This document shows, one piece after another, positions 22,906 through 36,080 of a stretch of 64,000 nt of DNA. The position numbers and the translations under genes are program-made. The stretch comes from Chrysemys picta bellii. Lineage: Eukaryota; Chordata; Testudines; Emydidae. The first letter of the stretch is position 1. Each line of letters starts with the position of its first letter. The notes beneath the pieces are model-generated. The model was not told the origin of the DNA and did not search any database. It saw only the letters and a program-made list of their open reading frames with translations. The stretch spans positions 115,168,421 to 115,232,420 of the forward strand of contig NC_088792.1 in the NCBI RefSeq assembly GCF_011386835.1, given 5' to 3'.

Positions 22906-23732
22906 GGTTGTGTCCTCCTTGCATGATGTAGAGCGCTGCTCTTGTGGGGGACTCCTGTGTTGCTATGGAGGGTGGGTTAGTATTCGGGGGAGGTAGAATT
23001 AGATGCCTGTGCCTGCTTCATGGCATATGGGAGGAGATTCCATATGTCAGTCCTGACTCCCATGGAGTTCCTCTGTACAAAGCCCTTTACTCAGGTCTGT
23101 CTTTGGGGACAGGATTTGCACTCAGGCGCAAAAAAATTTAAGTTCTCTAGTGTTTATGAAGACTAATTTTTGCTCAGATTATCTCTAGTTCCTGATACAT
23201 AATAATCCTATGTATTTCTGATATTCTTAGCAAAACGGAGACAATCTTTGTTTCTAGTTTGAATCCATTTTGTTTCTGCACTGGATTTAAATTGGTAGAA
23301 GTTGGTACTTTAATATTTAAACAGTTCAAAAACTCCAAACATAAGTATAACAATGGCCAGTTAACTATCAAACCCTGAGCAAAATAATTTCTCATACAAC
23401 TGTAATCAAGCTTGGAAGCCTTTAAATCGATCTTTGAATTTACTACATTAAGGTCTCAATTTTGGAGTTATTTACTAACTTAAAATCTGTTGTTGTTTTT
23501 TGAAGTGTCATCAGTATAAGTAAAAAATAAAACAAACCTTTTATGTTGCAGTAATTTAACTGAAATTGCATCATTTTGAAAAATGAAGGTAACTAGTACA
23601 TAATATTCTCAAGCTGCTTTTGTATTTTTTTAAAAAAGCTAACAGTCAAGTCACACTATTGAGGCTTTTACATTGATTGAAACTTTAAAGTGATTACACC
23701 TATGCAAGAAATATTTTAACCAATGTTTTATG

Positions 23733-23866
23733 CATTGGTGCTGGAACTGGGGGATGCTGCTGCACCCCCTGGCTTGACGTGGTTTCCGTCATATACAGTA
23801 CAGGGTTTACAGTTTGGTTCCATGGCTCTCAGCATCCCCACTATAAAAATTGTTCCAGCGCCCCTG
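23733..23866. mobile_element. hAT-like MITE
   Basis: A 134-bp element with inverted ends: GGTGCTGGAAC on the left, GTTCCAGCGCCCCTG on the right. It is flanked by GTTTTATG and GTTTCATG, an 8-bp target duplication with one mismatch. The interior GCTGCTGCACCCCCTGG and TACAGTACAGGGTTTACAG I recognise from a common turtle repeat. Non-coding. Confidence 0.75.
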
Positions 23867-24164
23867 GTTTCATGAGGAGGGTGATTAGGTTGATGTGACT
23901 TTTGGTGCCTTGATCAGGTTCAAGAATCTATAAACCAAAAAAGAATCGTATGTTAGACAATATTGCGTTATGCAGGTAAATTAATATTTAACTAATGTGG
24001 ACTTTTGTGTGATGTACTAAAAAAACTAACATGAGAGGCATGTAAATTCTATTAATAAATAATACAAAGTCTAATATTTTTCATCAAACCTGTTTGGCCT
24101 TGTAATCACAAGATAAAAAGATATACTTTTATCATGTGTTACCTAATATGTGGTAATTGAAATG

Positions 24165-24310
24165 CAGTAAAATCCTATTGTGGACAAGGCAGTTGTTTTA
24201 ACATGTTAGTAGGTCAAGGTACAGGCTAGAGGAGAGTCTAGTGTTTACCTGGGTCTGCTAACACATGTTAAAACTACAGCTGCCTTGGCCACAGTAAGAT
24301 TTTACCCTGT
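24165..24310. repeat. Long imperfect inverted repeat
   Basis: The left arm, beginning CAGTAAAATCCTATTGTGG then ACAAGGCAG and TTTTAACATGTTAG, is mirrored by the right arm CTAACACATGTTAAAACTA, CTGCCTTGGCCACAGTAAG, ATTTTACCCTG. The arms are roughly 50 bases each around a short centre. Probably a fold-back MITE; family unknown. Confidence 0.7.
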
Positions 24311-24404
24311 ATTAGTTGCTACACTTTAGCTAACATGGTAAAAATCCACCTTTTTTTCCTAGCGTGGATGCAGCCTTTGTATGAGAGAAACAGTGTGCAA
24401 CATT

Positions 24405-24545
24405 AAGGGCTCAATTCAACAGTTACATAAATGAATACATTTACTCTCATGAGTTGTACCATTGAGTTTAATGGTAGTACTTATGTAAGCACAGTTACTC
24501 ATGTGCGCATTTGCAGGATGAAGCTCTAAGATTATAGGACTAGAT
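24405..24545. repeat. Fold-back repeat of the ATCCTGC/CCATTGA type
   Basis: GGGCTCAATTCAACAGTTAC, the central TGTACCATTGAGTTTAATGG and the closing TTACTCATGTGCGCATTTGC are an eroded copy of the palindromic family seen at 38-167. Confidence 0.45.
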
Positions 24546-26139
24546 CTTGTCCTGTAGACCTGGGCCTGGAGGGGACGCTTTGTAAGTAGATCCCGCCCCA
24601 CCCATGAAAAACAAGGAGTCGTTCACATTCTTGGCATCCCTTTCCTAGAACTCCATAGATTCAAGGTCAGTGTGTGGGGAATAATGTGATCTGGGCAGGC
24701 TGCAGGCAGGGAGCCTGCATCCCTATGGTGGGTAAGGCTGGGTTCTGGAAGATGCTCATTGTCCTCCATTCAGCACTGCTAAGATTCCACAGAAAAGCCA
24801 ATACAGCCTGGAGTTGAAGGGCACAGAGCAAGCATGGGATCTTTTACTGCCGCCCTATATGAGCAAGCAGAATGACTTTGATACAACTGAAAAAAAGTAC
24901 AGGTAAGAGGTCATCTGGTAGCTGGAATTTTCAGTGAGGAATTTTCAGAAAAATTACGGCTGTCTGGTCTAACTTTGGGACAGACAGTGCAGCTGGGACT
25001 AGAGCTGGTCAGAAAAAGGCTTGCCAAAAATTGGACCCTTTCTTTTTGTTGAAAACTTTTGAGTTTTGAAATGTTCTGACTCGTAAAGCTGTCGAAAAAT
25101 ACAATACACTTTTGTGAAAAATGTACTCTATTGTTCAAGGAAAAATTGTGAAATTCATTTTTTTTTTACAAGCTGTAGCTGGGATGGCAATCAGTGCTCG
25201 TGAAAAAATCCCCATGGGGAAAAGGAAAGCACTGAGTTCCCTGGGAGGGCACAGGACAAGTGAGGATTGCTCAGCCAGTGTGAGCACCCATAGGAAATAT
25301 AAAGAAAAAAAGGAAATGGGGTGGTGGCAGCAGGTTTCTGGTGAAGCAAGGGAATGAAGGATACAATTCAAGCAAAAGTGAGTGATGTCTGTTGGTAGGA
25401 TCTGTGTCCAACACAGTATTCGCAACCAGGCTTTAACTATTAATCTCAGGATTTTCAATATTATTATTAAATGTATCCAGAGGCAGTAGACACAGATCAG
25501 ATCTGTAGAGATTTTTAAGGAGATGAGTTTTAGCCCTAAATTGGAGCAGTACAAGCTGCTGCTCAATAGTCCAAGAAGACAGTCAATTCAAAGCCTATAT
25601 TCAGAGTATGTGTCTGACACTTTATTAATGGGCCATTTCAAGTAATTCCTGAACCAAAGCACAGCCATTCAGACCAAAACACAGCCATCCTATGAACAGG
25701 GGAAACTGGAATTCCATTTGGTGAAACAGATATGAAGCTGAGCAAAGCAAAACTAAGAGATTTCCAGGATTCCTTTTCAACCTTTGAAACTTAGCCCAAA
25801 GCTTACCCAATCCGAACCAAGAACCCAGTCATGATAAAATCGGGTGAGTACAAGTACAGGAAAATACCAGCTGTTGACCTTAGATATAGCTGCATTTCAA
25901 GTTCCTACATGGTTGAGATGGATCCAAGTACTCAAGTATTGAAAAATAGGTGACATCTTCAGATGGTTCCAAAGCCAGTTGTTATAACTCTGTTAGCAAG
26001 TATGCACACACCACAGCCTATTTAATAGAGCTAATCCTCTTGGGAAGAGTCCTAATGTTATTGATCAGGAGTTGCCTACACCTTTGAATGTGATAATCCA
26101 TGTGAATCAACTGGAAAGAATCATACTCCCCCCCATATG

Positions 26140-26690
26140 GAAGAGACTGCAGGAGGTCATCTAGTCCAACCCCCTGCTCAAAGCAGGACCAACCCCAACT
26201 AAAACATCCCAGTCAGGGCTTTGTCAAGTCGGGCCTTAAAAACCTGTTAGGATGGCGATTCCACCACCTCCCTAGGTTAAGCATTCCAGTGCTTCACCGC
26301 CCTCCTAGTGAAATAGTTTTTCCTAATATCCAACCTAGACCTCCCCCACTGCAACTTGAGCCCGTTTGCTTCTTCTTCTGTCATCTGCCACCACTTAGAT
26401 CAGCTGAACTCCATCCTCTTTGGAACACCCCTTCAGGTAGTTGAAGGCTGCTATCAAACCCCCCCCCTCACTCTTCTCTTCTGCAGACTAAACAAGCCCA
26501 GTTCCCTCAACCTCTCCTCATAAGTCATGTGCCCCAACCCGCTAATCATTTTTGTTGCCCTCTGCTGGACTCTCTCCAATTTGTCTACATTCTTTCTGTA
26601 GTGGGGGGCCCAAAACTGGACGCAATACTCAAGATGTGAATACGCCAATACTCCAGATGTGAAAGAACACACCTTATGGCTGAATATGAC
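26140..26690 (-). mobile_element. CR1 LINE, minus strand, 3' part
   Basis: Read on the minus strand, the 3' end lies at 26,140 (GGAGGTCATCTAGTCCAACC on the plus strand). The ORF2 C-terminus lies at 26,454-26,680, with [20 protein letters not shown], then [20 protein letters not shown] and [13 protein letters not shown]. The reading frame is open over that segment, making this one of the better preserved CR1 copies here, but it is heavily 5'-truncated. Confidence 0.9.
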
Positions 26691-27894
26691 CATATCTGAA
26701 TGACTCATCAGTGACTCATCTGGATCTATAATTTATTGCTAAATAGTAATTCTAGTTACAGATTGTTCAGACAAACAAAAAAGGATATATGTATTTTTTT
26801 CTTTAATTCTGTAGCAGGAAGCAGCGGTAGAAGATTGTAGTCAGAAAGCTCTACAGGGAGGCAGAGAGATTGAGTAACTTTAGGGATAACACTGTTTTTC
26901 TGTTGCTAACAAAGTTCCTCATTCAATGTTAGAAGAAAGTAATTTTTGTTTCTTTACTCTTGTCATATGACAGGGCTACATTCTGCTCTCATGATGAAAC
27001 GATTACGGAGAAATTCTATGAAGGGATCCTCATGGAAGGTTTCTTCCTCATTAGTCTTTTCCTGTGAATAGCATTTACCTTGGGAAGCATCAGTCTGGCC
27101 CATCATGATTATCCAACCAAAAGCTAGGGAGAGTTAATGATTAATTGACAATACTGAGATTAGTACAACCAAATTTTGTCCTGCATTTTATATTTCTGTA
27201 TATGTACTAAAGTTTTCATGTATATTTCCCTCTCCAAAACAAGTGTTTCTTTAAAAAAATCAAATAAATGCCAACAGCCCAGAAGAAGGATGTAACTATG
27301 ACATCAAACCAGTTTGCATACATGAAGTAGAAAATACTTAGTTAAGGAAATTATTTAGATTTCCATTCTTTCATGGGGATTTAAACCACAATGACTAAAG
27401 TTATTTTTAAAACAATGAAAATTACCTCAATCATGTAATCTAAAGCCTCATACTGAGCCTAATGTACATGCAGAGTCAGATTTAATTCACACAGTGATGG
27501 TGTTGATAATGAGTGATTTAACAGTGTGATAGACTTATATTTTAATTTTCTGACTTTAGTTAGCTCACATTAGTATTATTCAATGCACAAAATGCATTTT
27601 GAATTGTAACTTGTTGGTATTTAACTTTTTTAATGTTTTGGTCTCGTGTGCCAAAAACAATTTATAAACCAGTTTGAAACCTTCCTGAAAGGCTGCTCCA
27701 GATTGATTGGGGAAGTACCTTGTGATGGCAGCTTCTGAATCCCACTCTATTGACAATTGGGTTTCAGGAAGTCAGGCATTTGGTACTCAAACTGCCTAGT
27801 ACACATTCTTTCACATGGTCTGAAGACAGTGTAGTCTGTCCTATTGGCAGCTTTCTTCCTGATGGTCAGCAAAGAGATCATTGGGCTAAACAGT

Positions 27895-28030
27895 TAGGGT
27901 AGGATTTCAAAGGGGATGAAGATATTTGGATGCCCAACTCCCATTGACTTTAAATAGGAGTCGGGGCCCAGAAGGTATTTAGGCATCTTAACTCCCATTA
28001 GAAGCTGGAGGATCTGGGCCTGGATCCTAA
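27895..28030. repeat. Fold-back repeat with CCCATTGA core
   Basis: GCCCAACTCCCATTGACTTT and AGGCATCTTAACTCCCATTA within GATTTCAAAGG...GGATCTGGGCC edges. It is of the same general type as the other short palindromic repeats. Confidence 0.4.
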
Positions 28031-28429
28031 CACCCTCAGACCCCTAAGAAAAGCCCAGTTTCATCTTCTGTCTCTCTAGGTTTTTAAATGTGAATGTTTT
28101 AAACCTTCATTCAAACTTGCTATTATTTTTATGCTCTTCGGCATGATTCTGCAAGATGCTGACTCTCCATAACTCCCATTGCTGTCAATACGAATTAAGG
28201 ATACTCAGCATGTTACAGATCTCGGCCGCTTGCCTTCTGTCATTTTTTGATAATGCAATCCTAATTTGACATTTTATTATAGTTTTTGCCACATTTTGGA
28301 TAGTGAGATGCCTGTCTAAATAGCTTATGTAAAACATGTTTTCTCTGCAAAATGAAAGTTTTTATTATGAGATAAAGATAAATTTGAAATGGGAAGGTCT
28401 GCAGGAAAGAGAATGGTGTTTCCATGTTC

Positions 28430-28900
28430 TACTTCCCAGGGCCTTTCGAGCGTGTCTTCTGACGCATCAAACTTTCATTGTACTTTAATTATTGATAGGA
28501 AGCATTTTCTTACCAGCGTAGCACTTATGCATAGTGAAATCACTTTTCAGGAGAAATTATTTCAAGTAATTTTTGGATTGGATTCAGTTTTTCAAATTGC
28601 TTGTTTTTATAGCGCCCCATAAATTAAAGCACGAATGATAAGCAAGATCATTATGCTGCCATGAATCACTTCAATCCTAATGGCCTAATGCACTAAGCTT
28701 TAATTAGTAATATTGTATTTTTAAAAGGACAGCATTGTGAAGGAAATGTGAATATGCACTGTTTTATATCTGGCTTTCCCAGAAGATTTTAAATGGATTC
28801 CTGTTCTTGGTATGTCTTTAAATAATTGATATGGCCACTTCAAGGCCTTAGTAGAGAAACAGATTATTGGCTGCCAGTGACAAAATTTGGTTTTGGCATA
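28430..28900. promoter_or_regulatory. Candidate conserved non-coding element
   Basis: Non-repetitive, moderately AT-rich sequence dense in homeodomain-type and POU-type motifs: TTTAATTATTG at about 28,484-28,494, TTATGCATAG near 28,526, and CTTTAATTAGTAATATTG near 28,699. It contains no repeat I recognise. The call rests on texture only, so conservation is inferred and not seen. Confidence 0.25.
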
Positions 28901-29872
28901 ATAATTTCACAGAGACATGGCACTGCATACTGTGCTGCTCTAATTAGAAAGTTTGCCTAGGGTGCTTATATCAGAAAGAGTGGGGAAACATAGTGCTGGC
29001 ACAACCTGTCATAACAGAGTGATTCCTGCAAAATGTGACTTATACAAGATTTCTTCTTTTAACCTTTTCACTTCTTCTAGAATTTTCATGTGTTCTTTCA
29101 GCAACTTTCATACAGACATTTCTTTATTGATTGTAATTTGTAACATAATATTATCCTGCTTAAGAATCTTTTTCCCCTTCACAATGCCCACAACTAATAA
29201 GTCAACAATAATAACTCTATTTTTAACTTTTGATTGAACTGCCAGGAAGTCAGCATGCCAGAACTGAGTAATAGCTCTGTGATCTTACTGCTGTAATTAA
29301 ACTTGCCCTTCCCTACTGTTTGTTACCTCCTCTCATTCCATTGGGCCAGATCTTGAGCGCTAGCTGTGTTGCACCTGGTACAGCTCTGTGGAAAGGTGGA
29401 ACATACAGGAAGCTATGGAACATATTTGTATTGCCCAGATCCCAGGGCCACTGGGTACCAGTCTGATCGTTGTGCAAAATAAAGCTGCCTCATGGGCCAT
29501 TTCAGCCTATCAGCTATTTTAGCTGTGTGGGATCAGCCTGATGTTATGTCTCTTTGGCTATGCCCCCTTTTCCCTGGTCATGCCCTCAACTTACCCTCTA
29601 TATCAGTGGCAAAAGGAGGGGTGGAGGAATAGCATAGAGCCAGCTGACGAGCCTTATACTGCCCAGGAATTTTCCCCCTGCCAGGGGAATCCCCAGGAAG
29701 CCTGGTAAGATGGGGCAAAGGACCCTTAGCAGGACCAGAATCTGGAGCATCATGTCTAAAATTAGAATAGATGTTGTTTGGAGATCATGTATTTTTATTT
29801 TGATTGCAAATCACCTAGCCTAGCATATTATTGGCTGTTGTTAAAATAAGAAATGGTAATGAATATGATGAG

Positions 29873-30145
29873 TAGAGCCGGTTGGGAATTTTTCAACAAA
29901 ATTTGGAAAATGCTGATTTGTCAAAACTAAAAATTTTCATGCAAAATTTCTCATTTTGAAAAAAATTGAAAAAAATGTTTTGAAATTGTGAAGACAGTTT
30001 CCATATTTCCAAAATATTCAGATTTTTTGTTCATGAAAATTTTCAAGATTTTGACATTTCAACCTGATTCAGGATGGGAAAAATGTTAGAAAACTCAACT
30101 GTTCTTACTGGATGAGATTTTTTTTGTGTGGCTCGCTCTAATTTT
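29873..30145. repeat. AGCTGGTTGGGAATTTTTC-type repeat
   Basis: A segment beginning GAGCCGGTTGGGAATTTTTC, rich in GAAAATTTTC-like words in both orientations and closing near TGTGGCTCGCTCTAA. Related sequence occurs at about 25,005-25,120, 42,835-43,045 and 51,645-52,070. Confidence 0.45.
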
Positions 30146-30747
30146 GTGGTTTGTCTGGAAAGCAAAGTCATTCAGCTCTGGTATATTGTTCAGCACTGAA
30201 GTGGTAAAACCCTTCTTGTTATGCACTGTTGCTCTAAAAAAGCGACAGGGAATGAAGATTAGTAAGACTTTCAAATCCTTGTTAAACAATGTCATGCTCT
30301 TATAACTCGGAAGATCGACAATGAGAGGCTGGGTCACGTGCAAATTTATTCTGCTGTCAGTTCAAAAGCAGATCACTAAACATACAAGGTGCTGGGAGAG
30401 ATGCAACTTTATATTAGATGACAAAAGATCTGCTTTTAATTATTTATTACAGTTCAATAAAGGGGAAAGTAGGTTTCATATAGACTAGCAAAACTTTTAG
30501 AAGAACAAAAACAGATACGGAGAGTGGGAGAAATAAAATGAGCAAATTAATGTGAAGAGCAGTTATAAAAGTTTAAGCTGTATGTTTGTATTTTCCAACA
30601 TTCCCGGGAAAGTCATTGCCAACATCCCACCAAGGAATAGGAATGGATGAAACAGTAATCAATTGTGAGAGATATCTTGTATCCATAATACATCCACTCT
30701 GACATATGCTTGTACATGAGTTTATTTAGATATTTTTGCAGCTTCGG

Positions 30748-30858
30748 GCTCTGATTTATCAAAGCACTTAAGCATGTGGCTAACTTTGGTTTTAACGGGA
30801 CTATACATGTTCTTAAAGTTAAGCATGTGGTTATGTGCTTTGCCCAATCAGATCCTTA
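30748..30858. repeat. Fold-back MITE-like repeat
   Basis: GGGCTCTGATTTATCAAAGC, then ACTTAAGCATGTGGCTAAC, is mirrored by GTTAAGCATGTGGTTATGTG, then CTTTGCCCAATCAGATCC. The arms are partly complementary about a short centre (GGGACTATACATG). Confidence 0.55.
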
Positions 30859-30957
30859 CGTTTAGGTAGATGATTATCCATATCTAAAAGGCAGAGTGTT
30901 AAAGACAAGTGTATGAGGTGATACAGGAATGGCTGCTAGACATATTGGTGTGAGTAT

Positions 30958-30963
30958 AGTGTG

Positions 30964-31021
<58 letters not shown>

Positions 31022-31022
31022 A
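30958..31022 (+). repeat. (TG)n(TA)n microsatellite
   Basis: GTGTGT runs interrupted by TATA, then about 26 bases of alternating TA. Confidence 0.95.
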
Positions 31023-33780
31023 TGAGACACCAATTTGATATATATAAATGCACAGGTTCAATGATAAATAATAAAGTCTTCCTCCTATTGGCATGATGAT
31101 TCAGAATTATTGCAACTACAGACATGTTAGTGCATTTATACCAGGAAGTATTCAGAAAAAAACATCAATTTGGTGTCTCATTATTCCTTTCCCCAGCAAC
31201 AAATACTTAAAAATCAAACAAATCTGATTAAAATGATCAGAGACTTAGGATCACCCGGTGTTGAAATTAAGTTTAATTTCCCTTTAAGGCAAGGTTAAAG
31301 TGTTCTCATTATGGGTATTTAGATTTTTTAAAGTTTAATTTCCACTGAACTGAAATTTATGGTTCCAATGAAGATCTCATAAGGGAATATTATATATAAT
31401 TTTCTTTTTATCCTTCTAAATGAAATTTCTGTGGGTCATTAGTTTTTATGTTGTATGCTGTGTTCAGTTGTGGACTAATTTTTGATGTATGTTACTCACT
31501 TTGTTAATGGTGTTTCAGTTTCAGTAAGGATTTCCCCATCTTAAAGAACATTAAAAAGAATGAAGAACACAGCTCATCTAGAATGTACTTGTGTAATTGA
31601 CTTCTTGGAAGTTTACTGTTGGGGATACACTTGCAAGATTTTTTGCATTTCTTTTCTATATGAATCTTGGTGCAAAAGAGAAGTTGTTTAATTGTGATAT
31701 AATAATATTCCAGCTTCAGCAAACATTCTTTCCTCAGATATTTGTTATACTTTAGAGTTACATTATGGCTTGTCCCACAAGGTTGGCTGGAGCGGAAGAT
31801 GAAACATGCAGACAACCTCTACTCTACCCTACCCCCAGCCACAACCACTGGTGCAAGCCTCAGCAGAAATACTGGACCTGTGCTTCCAGACAGCTCTATG
31901 GTTTTAGTATTAGGTGTGAAGTGTATTAGTCTCATCTGTCTCCTACTAATCTCCTCTGTAAACTTTAAAATGACATTTGGATATTTTTTTTTTTAAACCA
32001 CAAATGTAAACCAGTAGGATAAAATATGTAGCCCTACTAAGATATATTCAAGTGGAGTAATTTTGTTTATTTGCTGTGTCACATTCCCTTTAAAACAAAC
32101 CCCAGTAGCTAACATGCATGCCCTTTGAGGTCTTTGGGTAGTTCTAGTATTGAAATTCCTCTCATTTCCTCCACCCTGTTGAATGCTGTAACATATGCAA
32201 CCACAAAGTTGCTTGCCACTTAGAGATATTTTAAATGGCTCAATTGCAGTACCTTCAAAAGAGGATTTTTCTAACATGCATTCTTCAAAGCAGAACTACA
32301 TCTCCATATCATCATAATCATAAAAAAAAATCTTACCTTCCCACTATGAATTCTGTCAACACTGTGATTTTTTCGATAGAGACTGTTCGTAAAAGAGGCC
32401 TGCATTCTGCTATTTAGTGTGCTGGAAACATTTCAGCGTACAAGTGCATGAATACATATTTATTTTGTTCTTCATTGCTTTAGTTAGTGAACTAAAAGGT
32501 GACAACATTTTTGTTGAGTAAATGTTCTTAAAAAATCCAAACATTATATTAAACAAGTATACAACTCTTAGCAAGATACAGTGATCTTCGTAATCCAGAG
32601 TTGCTAATTGCTAGGATACTTTGACAGTCACTTCCATGCTTTGTTATGACATTGGCATTTACGAGTTATTATAAAAAACTTTTTATTGTCTAATTATGTA
32701 ACATTCCCACACAGAATAAAATTAAAGCCATTAGAGGACCTGATCCTGCTTGCAGATATGTATGGCTATTCCTGATGCATCCACTCAAACCATCTATTCA
32801 AACATCACACATTTTTGATGCATAGGCACTCTACACACTGTACTGGCTACTCCAAAGCAAGCATTGGGTTTTGCAAGCCCCTTCCAAATCTCTCTTTGCC
32901 CCCTGCTAACAGAGCTAGAATGGAGGATAGATTAGAAGTGGGAAGAGTACACATCAAGTTCCAATGAAGATGCTCTACGGATAAGACTCTAAAACTATCC
33001 ACAGAAATTCCACACCTGGAGCTCTTTGGCCCTGAGTAAGGACTGTAGGATTTGGCCTGTAGAGCCCAAACTGGTGGCATGCTGAGCACTCTTCATTCCT
33101 ATTCACTTTGGACCTGAACTTGCAACTTGGACATAAATACGAGTTTTGCCATTGATTTAAATGGGATGTGGAGGATGCTCTGCACCTGACAGGATCAGGC
33201 TTATAGTGTGCACGTTTTGTCACTTGCAGAAAGGCATAATCTTGCCTGGTGCTGAGCACCCTTAAATCCCATTTAAGTTAATGAACCAAACCCTGAGTCT
33301 CTTAAATCAGATAAAATTCCAGTGAAGCTAGTGGGAATTTGTCTGAGTTGAGACAATAAAAAAACAAGTAAGGGCATGAAGATTTCATTGGTGTTGTAAG
33401 TATGCAGTTTCCCACTATTGTTAAGTGTCATCAGTTGATCTTTGACCCCAGTTATTGCTTTTGACCATGCACTGTTTGTTAGCTAACACACTGGGGAGAT
33501 CAGTTTGTTTTTCTGTCTCCCTTCCCTCTCCCCCGTCCTATATGCATTGTGCTCTTCTCTTCTCTAGTAGCTCTGTGCTGGGTTGGTGCTGGTGCTGGCT
33601 CCTTTCTTCTACTGGCACTAATAGGGGGATATAGCTGTGAAAGTCCCCTTTGATCTCTCAGAGTTGATTTTGTCTTCTGTTGAGGAGGGCTGATGTCAGC
33701 GATAATGTCCCATGTAGACTATCACACTCTGTGCATGTGTATGTTGGGACTTTATTAGTTTGAAGCATTGTGATATGTGT
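31023..33780. other. Non-coding stretch, little recognised
   Basis: AT-rich sequence without a recognisable exon. Eroded ATCCTGC-type fragments occur near 32,735-32,770 and 33,100-33,300. Confidence 0.45.
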
Positions 33781-33784
33781 ACTG

Positions 33785-34750
33785 ACTGCACACTGGGTCA
33801 GAAGGAGTTAATGAGAGCCTCGGAAATCAGTCACCCCCACCCCACCCACTACATCCATGGCCGGTATCAAGCTTGGAGGGAGGAGCTAAAAGGGCTGAAC
33901 CTGGCTCATGTGGGGGCTTACCAGGAGAGAAAGTGAAGTCAAGCAGATTGCTGGCTCTCACTCAGCTGAGAGAAGCCTGGCTGGAGTCAGGTAGCTGAGC
34001 TGAACTGCTGGCAGACAGAGCCTTCCTGAAGGGAAGTAGGCCTGCAGCAGGGAGCCCCCAGCAGCGGTGAAGGAAAGCTGGGGCAGGGAATCTGCCTAGG
34101 GTTCCCTGTTCTGATGGCAGAAGATTCCTGCAGGGTCAGGGATTGCCCTTCAAAGAGTGTAGAGAAATCTCTCCTTCAGCAAAACCAGCTGGGTGGCAGA
34201 AAAAAGCTCTGCAGAGGAGGCTTATATATATATGGGGGCGGGGGGATCTGATACACAGTATGCTGAGGAGGAGGCTGTGGCAAGAGCCCAAGATAGGAAG
34301 TAGTCCAGGGAGATGTCAAGGGGTCTGTTTATTAAAGGATTACTGGACCAGAAGCCAGCGGAGCTGGAGGGTCTGGGTTCCTTTACCAGCCCATCAAGGA
34401 GAGTGGAATAGTGGACACCTCTGACAAGGGGTAAGCATATCGAAACTCCCTGAAACCACTCGTATGGTTTAAGCCTTAAGGAGTTCGGAGTTGGACTGAA
34501 GGCCCAGCATGAAGCTGAAGGACTATTAGCTGTTGGATTACTGGTTTACCCCAGAAGGGGTTGGACTGTATGTGGCCCCGCTGGAAGGCTGAATCACAGG
34601 AAGAAGCAGACCACTGCTGCACCAGAGCGGGCTGTCAGCTCGGAACGCAAATGGAGGAGAGCCCGCTATGCCACTCCCAGCCAGAAGGGTGCACCTGGGC
34701 TGGTAAGTCACACTTGTACAGACCTCATGAGGGTTGGGACGGGCAGTTCT
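33785..34750. mobile_element. Possible LTR-type retroelement fragment
   Basis: A GC-richer block of about 1 kb with purine-rich sequence (GAGCTGGAGG, GGAGAGTGGA, GCAGCAGGGAGCCCCC) unlike its AT-rich flanks. I recognise the texture and several phrases from endogenous retroviral LTR or leader sequences of turtles. No coding domain is readable, and ends and strand were not determined. Confidence 0.3.
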
Positions 34751-35707
34751 GTCTGCAGCCTTATGAAATCTTGAGTTGAAGGAGGAGGGGATAGTATTTC
34801 TAAAGCTACAGGAGGTACATGAAACTAATGGCTTCTCAAGATGCCCAAAACTGCTGCTACTTACTCTGGGAAAACCTGTAGCTTCTAAAATTATAGATAG
34901 GTAGAAAACCTTCTCCCCTCTCCAAGCTGTTCCTTGCAACAGCAGACTTGCTGTTCTGCCCCCACAAATCTGGCAGCAAACTGGGAGTGTTTGCCTAAAT
35001 ACAATTTTTCCTTTTTTTTTCTTACTCTGGCAGATTTTGGAACGTTTGATATAGTCATGAGTCTTGCTTGGATCCTAGTGCCCTATGACTATATGTTTGA
35101 AGATGATGATCCTTTTCTGAAGGCTCTATAATCCCCTATTTGCCACATAATTACCTCTTTGTAGAGCTACTGAAGCTGCCTTTCTCCTAAAAATGACTTT
35201 TCTAAAATGTTTGTTTCTGATTATATTCTTGAAATTTCCTACTTCTGTGAAGAAATTGTACTTACATTTTAAGAGGTGTACTATAGTTCTACAGGGCTGC
35301 CAACAGAAATGTCCATTTCCCCAAACTCTAGATGACATTGAAGAAACAAGGATTGTTTGTAATTTTTCATTCTACCTTTAGTGGACCCTACCTGCCATGA
35401 ACAACTTTTGTGGTTCCAGGTGGGGAGACCTTTAAAATTAGAGTATATTTCAGTGATTAACATTGGATTTTAGCTGAATGACTCAGACTGATTTTAGATA
35501 GTTGTATGGTTAAATACCCTGTGCAAAACTTTAGAAATTCAAAATAAGGCTTTTCTGGAAGAAAAATTAAATCCCTCCAAATGTTAAGGAATTTGTGTGT
35601 GTGTGAGAAAGAGAGACAGAGAGAGATGAAAGGAGGAAGTTGTCAATCAGCAGTACTGATGTTTGGCCCCAAACTGAGAGAAATGTGGAAAGTTAATAAG
35701 AGAGAAT

Positions 35708-36080
35708 TTAAGGGCTTGTCTTCATTGCGGTGTTAGCTTGAGGTATAACTTTAGTGAGGCTTCCAACGAAACTTCCATCCACACATGAAAATTTCTAACT
35801 CTACTTAAAGTGGTGCTTTAAACTCGATCTAGCAGGTCCGCCAGGGGATATGGGTTGAAGTTCGAGTGCTACTGACACTCCACTAGTAATGCAGTGAGGA
35901 CCCAGCTATGCTGTGCTGCTGATAGAATCACTCTGTGTTGTTAATCCAATTACTTTGTGCAATTTCAGTGTTGTTTTGCAGTGTGGCCACTCTTTGGGGA
36001 GCTAGGCTAACCTTGAGAGGCGTTAACTCGAGTTGTAGTTAACTTGAGCTAATGCTGCACTGAAGATGAGTCCCGAACTG
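35708..36080. repeat. Fold-back repeat with GGGCTTGTCTTCA edges
   Basis: The left end AGGGCTTGTCTTCATTGCGG, then TGTTAGCTTGAG, is mirrored by the right end CTTGAGCTAATGCTGCACTG, then AAGATGAGTCCC. This gives terminal inverted repeats of about 30 bases with mismatches. It is a non-coding, MITE-like element of about 370 bp. Confidence 0.65.

Noticed and set aside
25135..25566. 143-codon minus-strand open frame
   Set aside because: Hydrophobic Leu/Ile-rich translation without a recognised domain, no CpG or splice context; it partly overlaps a simple fold-back repeat.
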